Origin: Geosiphon pyriformis
Taxonomy: Eukaryota; Glomeromycota; Glomeromycetes; Archaeosporales; Geosiphonaceae
Assembly (NCBI GenBank): GCA_016748015.1
Contig: JAAOMT010000352.1
Span: 496,001 to 560,000, forward strand
Length of the DNA: 64,000 nucleotides
Reading direction: 5' to 3'
Each line of letters starts with the position of its first letter. The first letter of the stretch is position 1. A program made the position numbers and the translations under genes. Of the stretch, positions 56,321 through 64,000 are shown piece by piece. The notes under the pieces are model-generated. The model saw only the letters and a list, made by a program, of their open reading frames with translations, ran no database searches and was not told the DNA's origin.

Positions 56321-57226
56321 CTACACAGTTATATAAACTGAGACCAAGTTATCTATACTTGAGAAAAATAAACAAGATTTGCAGAAACCAAAACAAATAC
56401 CAAAAGCTTTGATAATACTAAGCAGTTTAATTATACCAACAGAAAACCTCATCACCAAACCAAAAATTGACACAAAAGTCAAACCATCTAATAGAATCAA
56501 TTCGGTCTTTTTCATATATGTATAATGTTTAGCATGAACTACCCAAATATTATTCCTAAAAGTGAGACCAAGAGAATGCACAAATTTGACAACCTCTGAA
56601 CTGGCAATCTTGGGATCACAGAAGACAGAAACAGCCTTGTGAAACCAACTATCAAAAACAAAACCCTTATAAAGAGCCATGAACACAGGAAGGTCAGAAA
56701 CACAAGATAACAATAGCTGTAGCACACTTAAAAATGAGTAAAAGAAACCAAAAAAAGCCTTCCATAAAGCCACATAAGAGTACAATATTCAATGTCTTAC
56801 AGAATTGTTGACCTCACAAAAAAATACATGATCTGACATTTCCACATTACCACAATACAAACACAATACACTAGAATAATATTTGTCATAAGGGCACTTC
56901 CGAATAACAACAGGCAGTCAATGATACAAGGCTTTCATAAAGTAAGTGCACATACTAGCTAAGAGTCTGCTGATAAAGCCAGCAGCCATGTGCAAATCAA
57001 GATGCCACACCAGTAATGAGTGGAGCCAATTGACTTTAGAAAGCAAATTACCTGTCAAAAATCTGAAACCAGAACCAACCTTTCAGCATATATAACAAAT
57101 AGAATGATAAATATTATGTACAAAATGTTTTGAATTGTCAGAAACAACACTATTATCAGCCATTATAAATCATTTATTCAAGTAAGAAGGAAGATGCCAA
57201 CCAGAAAGAGAAGCAGCACCAGCAAT
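56321..57226 (-). pseudogene. LINE L1 ORF2 C-terminal region with zinc finger
   Basis: The open frame 56321-56785 ends SCLFFSSIDNLVSVYITV, the conserved ORF2 end also found in L4. Just upstream, CLYCGNVEMSDHVFFC near 56815-56865 is the Cys/His finger of the family, preceded by HMAAGFISRLLASM. Probably nucleic acid binding. Several stops. Confidence 0.72.
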
Positions 57227-57560
57227 CATGTTAGCATGCTCATTTTCTGAAACACCAGAGTGACTCTTTACCTTATGCTAACTAATCTTCAAATTCTTGT
57301 TATAAATAACATTAACAATATGCTAACATTCAACCCAACACTGATTGCGAAAGTCAGAATACACCAGACCCAATTTCAACTTACAAGCATCCAAAGCAGA
57401 TTAACTATCTGAAAATAAGTAAACAGAGCTAGACAAGAAAACACATTCCAGGGCCAAAGCAATAGCCTGTAATTCTGCCATAGTTAATGACATCAAATCC
57501 AACACACCAATTTCCAAACCCAAATTAATGTTCTCAAAAAAAACGGCAGTACAAGCTTTA
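57227..57560 (-). pseudogene. RNase H domain of LINE L1 ORF2
   Basis: The minus strand reads MAELQAIALALE (catalytic Glu, about 57480-57440), LFSDS then a stop then SALDAC (catalytic Asp), and KVKSHSGVSENEHANM (57276-57230). This is the order of ribonuclease HI; the last catalytic Asp position is Asn. It removes the RNA strand during cDNA synthesis in elements that have it. Confidence 0.72.
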
Positions 57561-58460
57561 CAGTCAACTATTCCCAAATCTTTCAGAGACCTATTTATAT
57601 ATACAAATAAACTATCAGAACCAATTCAAGAGAGATGGTCACAAACAAATGCAAAATTACCAGAGTCAAGAATACTCAAAGAACCAATTTCACTCAAAAC
57701 CAAAAGACGAACAGAAAAAAAAGTCACACCATTGAAAAACATTGTAGAAATCATAAACCATTCAGGAATAAGACCACAGAAGTCCAGTTTCTTCTATCAC
57801 TTGAAAGTACACTAATCAAAGACAGCACCATGACTATTACAAAGTTGATTCACAAAAGCTATGCTATACTGCCAAAAAGAAGGAAGAAACTTGAAAAATC
57901 TTGACTTGCTCAGAACAACAGACATGGGAATTCCACCATAAAACCAAAAAAAACTGGCCAAAGAGCCACCTAGGGACAATTTGCAATTAAGCAAAATATG
58001 AATCATGTTTACTAGAAAGTTATTAGAAGCACTGACATAAGTACGGACAGAAGAACCCAATAGATAAACAGAACACTAACACAAAACTTACAAGTCATGA
58101 GACCTGTAAGAAAACAAGTAATCCAAGATTCTATCAGAGTTCATAAAGCCAATAAGGGAAGCAATCTTACTCTTAGACTGAACTTGTAAGAAAGATTTCA
58201 AACCATAAAAAGAAGAGTGGTGAATTGTATTACTAGGAAAATTGAGTGGTAGACCAGATTTAAGTTTTAAACACTTGCAAATTAGAGCATCCCACTTGTT
58301 GTATATACCAACAAGAATAAAGCTAAATTGTATTCTATAACTGACTATAGGATGGAAAACTGCTGACACCAAATACAACAGCTGCTTATCTGAAATAGTT
58401 TTTCTTAAAACCAGATTGGTGAAAAAACAAATGTTTGAATTTGCCTTAGCCAAACTAAAC
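57561..58460 (-). pseudogene. LINE L1 ORF2 region between RT and RNase H
   Basis: Open frame 58088-58453: NICFFTNLVLRKTISDKQLL, then YLVSAVFHPIVSYRIQFSFI and KWDALICKCLKLKSGLP, the thumb/connection part of this LINE family. The rest to 57561 has stops; short plus-strand frames here are antisense shadows. Confidence 0.65.
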
Positions 58461-59600
58461 TTCGAGAGTCCCTCAGTTAAAAAAAAATATCCAGATACTA
58501 ATGAAATTCATCTTTTTTGACAATAAAAATTGGCAAGCCATTAATAAAAAGAGAAAAATTGCTGACTCTGCTGTTAATGGAAATGGCCACCATCTTGTTA
58601 TTATTAATTGAAATGTCATTAATCTGAAAAAATTTACTAGCAATATTGAAAATATGTTAAGTAGCACTCTGACTGCTACCAATCCAAATTGTATTATTAA
58701 CAAAAGTACCAGCAGCAAAAAAGGAAAAAAGTCCAGCTTGAGATTTAGCACAACCACTTCTGGAAATAAAATGAGAATTCAATCTATATTCACACATATT
58801 TTCCTGACGTTTGACTTCACACAACAAAAAATCATAAAATATGCATCATAGAAGAGAAGAAAACACATCTCCTTGGTTCAGATTATCAAGCACACAATAA
58901 CCACCTGTTAAACCAAAATCTGTTATAACTTGGTTGGTATGATCCCTATGAATACTACCAAAAAATTGAATGAACTTGCTGCACATTTTAATTCTGACCA
59001 AACTCTTTTCAAGATGCTCTCAGCCAACTGAATCATATGCTTTCCTCATGTTTTGCAAAACTAGCCAAAGCTTCTGGTTCTTTTCTAAAGCATCTTCAAT
59101 AACTGAACCAATTGTGAAAATAGGAAACTGCATTGTTATATCCTTCAAAACCGAGAAATTGTTCCTACAAAGAACATTAAAAATGCTGTATACCAAAGAA
59201 ATCCTATTAGAAAGAATCTTGGAAAGAATTTTATGAATTGTTTTGATTAAAGCAATAGGACAGGTATTTGTCAGAACACCCTTCTACTTATATGATTTGG
59301 GAATCATCAAGATTCAAGTCTCTTCCAAAAGCTGAACACCAATTTATCAGACAAACAAGAATTCAAAAGCACCAAAAGCATATCTAAGACTGTTTTATCA
59401 CAATGTTTTCAAAGCTCATTCAATATACCTGAAAGACCAGCAGCTTTGCCATCAGGCAAATTAAAAACCACTTTAAACAATTCATCAAATTTGATTAAAC
59501 ACATAACACCAAAAAAAGCTTTATCAAAAACATATTCCAAAAGTTGATATTAATGATGCCAGTTACCAAATACAATATCTACCACTCTATACTTCTTAGT
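58461..59600 (-). pseudogene. Reverse transcriptase of LINE L1 ORF2
   Basis: From right to left: LPDGKAAGLSGIL (about 59465-59425), MRKAYDSVG followed by a stop where Trp belongs (motif A, near 59023-59050), GLTGGYCVLDNLNQGDVFS (motif B), and GTFVNNTIWIG (58687-58710), where the family has FVDDT: both catalytic Asp are Asn. Antisense frame 58970-59236 is a shadow. Confidence 0.75.
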
Positions 59601-60330
59601 TTAACCCTCCATGATTACATTTATCTTAGCCTTAACCAAATTAGGTTTCAGGATTAGTTCATTATTAACCACCAGATGATCAAGTACTACTTTGTAAAAT
59701 GGACACTTCAATACACTTCTAATTATATAACTTTTATTAATTTCAAAGCTCTTTATTCTCTTGTCAACAGCAAACCTGATGTTTACCTCCTTAGTCTTCA
59801 GAGATTTAGCAAGCTTGACAGCATGATAAGACTTTTTAATACCAAAAAAAGCAGAACAAATATGATTAGAGCCAGCACTAAAGTCCACTACATCCCAAAC
59901 AACTAAAGCCTTAACATTGTCTAAAAAAATCCAGCATTTCATAAAAAAATCAAAATTCACAATACTCTTCTCATATAAGGCCTTAGCAATCCTAGAAACC
60001 AAAAGTTCCAATCTGTGAAATCTTAAAAATTTCTTGGTGAAGACATCATTAAAGCTCTTAAACCATTTCTTCTTGAACACTTTATTAACTGAGAGAACCA
60101 TTATCTTGTAAACAATGTCCCACATTACATCCAAATCTGAAAACCATGTAGAGATGGCAATCTTACCTAAAAACATTGCAGCATTGGCTAACATAACATT
60201 TTTAAAATCATTCCATTTAATTTTGTTGGCATCTTTGAAATCAAACCTCCATTGGTTCCTATTTACTTGTTTGTGAAAAGAGCTTAACCACATATTTAAA
60301 AGTCTATCCAAACCCATAAACACAGAAATG
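59601..60330 (-). pseudogene. Endonuclease-RT linker of LINE L1 ORF2
   Basis: A 240-residue open frame: QVNRNQWRFDFKDANKIKWN, RLELLVSRIAKALYEKS, GIKKSYHAVKLAKSLKTKE, SYIIRSVLKCPFYKVVLDHL. Continuous in family members with the endonuclease on one side and RT on the other. No catalytic motif. Longest undisturbed piece of this copy. Confidence 0.75.
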
Positions 60331-61010
60331 AATTAGTGATCTGTGTCAAAATGCTCACTGACTTCTGAAACATTGTGATGTACTATTACATTAATCAGAT
60401 TTGGAGAAACAAGTACATAATCAATTATTTTCATGACACCTTTAGAGTTTGTCCATGTGAACTTCTTTACAGTTGGGCTGCTGACCAAGAAATTAACTAA
60501 CCCCAAATCAAAACATTTTTTGAAACTTGCACACTTATAAGAGCCATTTTTATTAAAATTATCACTGAGAATAATGAAGAAAGATTCATTAACAGCCTTT
60601 GCAATAAAAAAGTTGACATCACCAGCCTGAAAAAACCTAATTGCCAAAGAGACATTAGCATAAAGCCCCAAAATTGACACTGAAAGTTTATTTTTGAAAA
60701 GTAATTTGATAGATAAGAGCCAACCAAACATCTCCAAAATCTTGCACACATGTTTTGCCAAAAAAGAATTTATGATAACTACAACACTAGCACCTAGATA
60801 ACCAGATTCCAAACCAGAAGTAAACACCTACACACCACCAAATTTGTTGACAATCCAGAGGTGAATCTTCCCTTTTAACTTTGATTCCATAAAAATAGAA
60901 ACTAAAACATCCTTGTTTCTGTGCCAATGAATGATATCTTCTTGTTTTGCAGAATTGTTCATTTTTTTAATATTGTAAGTAGCAATTTTCCAAACCAAAC
61001 CACTCATTGG
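60331..61010 (-). pseudogene. APE-type endonuclease of LINE L1 ORF2
   Basis: Starts VWKIATYNIKKMNNSAKQED with FMESKLKGKI (catalytic Asn and Glu region, 61000-60870). After a stop comes SIKLLFKNKLSVSILGLYA, then ILSDNFNKNGS (family GDFN, Asp changed to Asn), FTWTNSKGVMKIIDYVLVSP and SEHFDTDH (catalytic end). This enzyme nicks the target DNA for target-primed reverse transcription; the Asn change would abolish it. Confidence 0.75.
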
Positions 61011-62849
61011 GAAGAAAAAGACATCTAAGACCTTAAGCCAGTGCACAACTGATCTAACTTTACCAAAACTGAATCAACAAAAGTCTCAAAAGCCACCAAC
61101 TTAGATTCCAAACTGCAAACCTTGGTCATCAAGACTTTTGAACTACTTAGACCCAAAGTTGAAATGTTAGGGGAGACAAAAAAAGGAGGTATAAGCACCA
61201 ATTCAGAACCATCCACAATTATATCTAAAGCCAAATCTACTTTGATAACAATTAAGATAACCGAAACTTTAGAGAAGGGAAATAGAGCTCACAACATTAA
61301 TTTTATGTTACTGATCTTATGCACAATATCAAAAATTCAATTAGTTAAAAACTTCAAGAAATGTTTCAAAGAGGCCAAGCAAACATCCAAAGACAAATCT
61401 CTAGTTGAAACAAGAGGAAGAACTCCATTTGTATCTGAAGTGCCAGAGAAAGAGAAATCAAAACCAGAAGAAAAGTGAGGATCATCAGAAGAACCAACAA
61501 GAGAGACCACTTGGGCCCAAGATTTGCCATCAAAAGCAGCAGGGTAAAATATTGGAACACTCTTCCTCTTGTACAACTTTGCTAACTAAAGATGATGTTC
61601 ATCAGAAGGAATCTTTTTAAATAGTCTTGAAGGCTTAGAAATAGATACAACAGAAACATCACATTTTAAAGCAGAATGACCAAATCTCTTACATTTCTTA
61701 CAACAAACCAAATTCATTCTAGCCCAAGACAGTTTAACTCCACCAAAGATAGACTCTATGTAAAAAACAGATTCCAGATTACTCTCAAAATCAAAACCAA
61801 TTACAGTACAGCAAATCTTATTACCAGTCTCTATAGATCTGTTTATAATGCATGTTTTCTTACTAGTTTCTTCTAAAAGAGTTCCAAGATTATGTGCTGT
61901 TGTTTTCACTGGCAAAGTAAATAACAGCACTCTGAACTAATCTCTAGATGCCCAAATCTCATAATTTCTTACTGTTTTGGCTATGTGCACAGAATTTTTC
62001 CCAATTAAGAATAACTACTTTGAGGCCAAAAGATTGGCTTAATCCAATTCAGCAAACTTTACCACAGCCTTTTGCCACATTCCAATCAATTGAATTCTGA
62101 TCAACTTAATTTTTCCAAATTTGGATACTGTGGTGATAATCATATCTTTAGGCATATTTATGGGAATTTTCTTAATTACCACAGTTCGATCTGACTTAAT
62201 TCTTTGTTTCTTAAGATTGCTGTTTATATTAATCCCTTTTTTTTTGGCCAATAATGCAGTCATTTCCATGCTTTTTTCTGAAGTGAAGGTAGATCTGATG
62301 ATCCTCTCAAATTTTGAAGAGATAGTGGCCTCCACAAAACCATTAACTAATGAAAAAATTTTTCTAACCAACTGAGTTTTGCTGTTGCCAATTTTTTTTT
62401 CACAGCTGAGAGATTAATATTCAAAGCAAACAATTTTTTGATTGATACTTTTACTGGAGTTTTAATGATTTTAGGATCAATCCACTTTTTGTTAAAAAAG
62501 ATGAGCAAGCAAGGAGAAAGAACAACTTTATTATCATCTATATTGAAATTGGGAAAACAGAGCAGAGAGCCAAAAACAGTACCAATATTGACTTGTTTTG
62601 TCTTGGGTGTGGTAGCAGCTGAGCCCAGAAGAGACTCACTATTTGCTCTAAACATGTTAACATTTTTATTATTACCAGAAAAACTTTCCACATCAGAATA
62701 TATATTATCACTAGGCCCAGATTTACTTAAGGAAATATCTTTTTTATCACTAAAGTGTTTAACATTTTCAAGGACAACTTTTTTCTTCTGCGAAAAGGAA
62801 CTACTAGTAGGGCCATGAAAAGCATTCTTAGGTGCCTTTTTTTAGACAT
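61011..62849 (-). pseudogene. LINE L1 ORF1 (RRM-like and CCHC RNA-binding protein)
   Basis: Start taken at ATG 62849 (MSKKRHLRMLF). Serine-rich N-terminal part (62347-62691). RRM-like fold in RTVVIKKIPINMPKDMIITT and WQKAVVKFAELD (62039-62250). CCHC knuckle CKKCKRFGHSALKC near 61660-61710. A serine-rich part (SWAQVVSLVGSSDDPHFSSG) follows, then a coiled end (SLESKLVAFETFVDSVLVKL, near 61065-61130). Frames shift several times. It would coat LINE RNA. Confidence 0.7.
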
Positions 62850-63016
62850 GGTGCTAATTGTAAAAGTCTCCAGATCTACAAAAAATGGGTTATTATTAGG
62901 CAAAGAAATAATAATATAAACTAACAAAAAAAAATAAAAAAAAACTTCTTTTTTAGAAAATGCATTTTTTGAGAATTTTTGGAAGTAAGAGAGAAAAAAG
63001 ATTTTTTTTTAAATAG

Positions 63017-63540
63017 TTATATAAGTAATAAATTTTTTAGCTGTAAAAAAACATAAAATTGAAAAATAAAGTTAAAATTAAAATAATAAAATAATATTTT
63101 TATATTTAATATTTTTTTATTACTTATTTTTTTATTATTTTTTAGTATTTAAACATCTGTAAATAAAAAATTATTTGTTAATATTTATATATTTTATTTT
63201 ATTTTTTTGATTTGTATTATTAAAATTAACTTAAAAAACAATTATTTGTTTTTGTAATTTATTAAATAAAAAAATAATTGAAAAACACAACAATATTTGT
63301 TATTAATTCTAAAAATTACTAAGTAAAACATAAAATAATAACAATAATATTATCTTATTAACAATTATAAACTATTTTTTATTTTTAGATTTCTTAGCAA
63401 AAATTAAACAACTATAATTTTAAAACTAATTACATATATTAAATTCATACAAATTTAATTTGTTTTTTTAATTAAATTTTATTATTATTATTATTTTATT
63501 TTCATATAATTTTGTTCTTAATTTATAATAATATTAATAA
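63017..63540 (+). repeat. LTR B8, right part
   Basis: Resumes after the LINE target duplication and follows LTR B7 (37365 onward), for example ataattgaaaaacacaacaa (63275-63294) against ataattgaaaaacacaataa. The right end is unclear because of extreme AT wear. Confidence 0.6.
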
Positions 63541-64000
63541 ATATATTTATTTTAATTTTTTTAAGTTTATAAAGTAAAAATATTTAAGTAAAATTTAAAA
63601 TAAATTGTAATACTTAATATTTTTGTATTTTTTGACTTAACTTATATAATTAATAATCGTATTTAATAAAATTTTAATAGTATTATTTAATATATTATAA
63701 ATTAAAATTAAAATATGTTTGTAACTTTTAATTAATATATATAGATTAATAATAATTATTAAACTTAATTACATATTATTGATTTTGTTTTAAATATTTG
63801 TGGTTAATTTTTAAAATTATTATTAAATTATATTAAATATTAAAAATTAATTAAAACTTAGTTTTTATTATTATTAGTTTTACAAATTCCGTTTTTTTGT
63901 ATTTTTAATAATAACTTATATACATATTTTTACAAAAGCTTTGTTTTCAAAAATTAATACAATAAAGTATTTTTGGTTTTTAAAAATACAAAAATTGCTA
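63541..64000. other. AT-rich sequence without recognised features
   Basis: No LTR, LINE, open frame or repeat recognised. It could be internal sequence of a very old B element or the flank. Confidence 0.4.

Larger units (their letters stand above)
56152..63007 (-). mobile_element. Full-length LINE (non-LTR retrotransposon) L1 with A tail and target duplication
   Basis: Two coding regions on the minus strand: ORF1 (about 62849-61060) with RRM-like and CCHC parts, and ORF2 (about 61010-56321) with APE endonuclease, RT, RNase H and C-terminal zinc finger. A pure 55-base T run at 56152-56206 is the A tail, and TTTAAATAG at 56143-56151 and 63008-63016 is the target duplication. The family is known to me from Rhizophagus. 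Frameshifts and stops break both frames, and the RT motif is FVNNT, so it is inactive despite complete length. Confidence 0.85.

Noticed and set aside
57528-59236. Plus-strand frames in LINE L1
   Set aside because: Antisense of RT and connection regions; conserved motifs are on the minus strand.

Overview
The window is a very AT-rich fungal repeat graveyard. It most resembles an arbuscular mycorrhizal fungus of the genus Rhizophagus (Glomeromycotina). That assignment is an inference from recognising the LINE ORF2 family (endonuclease, RT, RNase H and a C-terminal zinc finger) and the gag/protease of one Ty3 family; no database search was possible. There are no bacterial operons, tRNAs, rRNAs or CRISPR arrays. 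I see one convincing intron-containing gene and one short possible host exon; nearly everything else is transposable elements in different stages of decay. My labels: LTR families A (TGTTACCAG...CTGGTAACA, about 0.98 kb), B (TGTTATA...TATAACA, about 0.65-0.77 kb, with an internal 12-bp minisatellite), C (TGTTATAAG...AATAACA, about 0.8-0.9 kb) and D (about 0.95-1.03 kb); LINE copies L1-L5.

Region 1 (1-21510) is one nested stack. A plus-strand LINE (L2) was split by an LTR C copy (707-834 and 20148-20891). That LTR was split by a complete Ty3 element of family B on the minus strand (B1, 835-20147). B1 was split by a Ty3 element of family C (C1, 2009-12717), which itself holds a solo LTR C (8819-9716). 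B1 was split a second time by a solo LTR A (14569-15538).

Region 2 (21511-25085) is an abrupt island of much higher GC. It holds a probable three-exon minus-strand gene for a P-loop NTPase of about 761 residues, with TATA box and poly(A) signal.

Region 3 (25086-37222) is a mosaic: a short exon-like piece, a Ty3 integrase tail, LTR D, several LTR B and C fragments, LINE tails, and a plus-strand family C element (C5). C5 is interrupted by a 1.64-kb DNA transposon with inverted ends and TTAA target duplication. The transposon carries an FYR-domain-like gene and contains a 428-base assembly gap.

Region 4 (37223-56151) holds a plus-strand B element (B2), a LINE fragment (L5), the 3' end of a minus-strand B element (B4), and the best preserved element, A (44564-52068, minus). 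A is a Ty3 element with the order gag, protease, Cys-rich domain, dUTPase, RT, RNase H, integrase. A was inserted in a Tc1/mariner relic, itself inserted in another B element (B3).

Region 5 (56152-63007) is a full-length LINE (L1, minus) with a 55-base A tail and 9-bp target duplication, inserted in an LTR B.

Decay is dominated by C-to-T/G-to-A changes: stops lie mainly where relatives have Gln (CAA/CAG), Trp or Arg, and catalytic Asp residues have become Asn.
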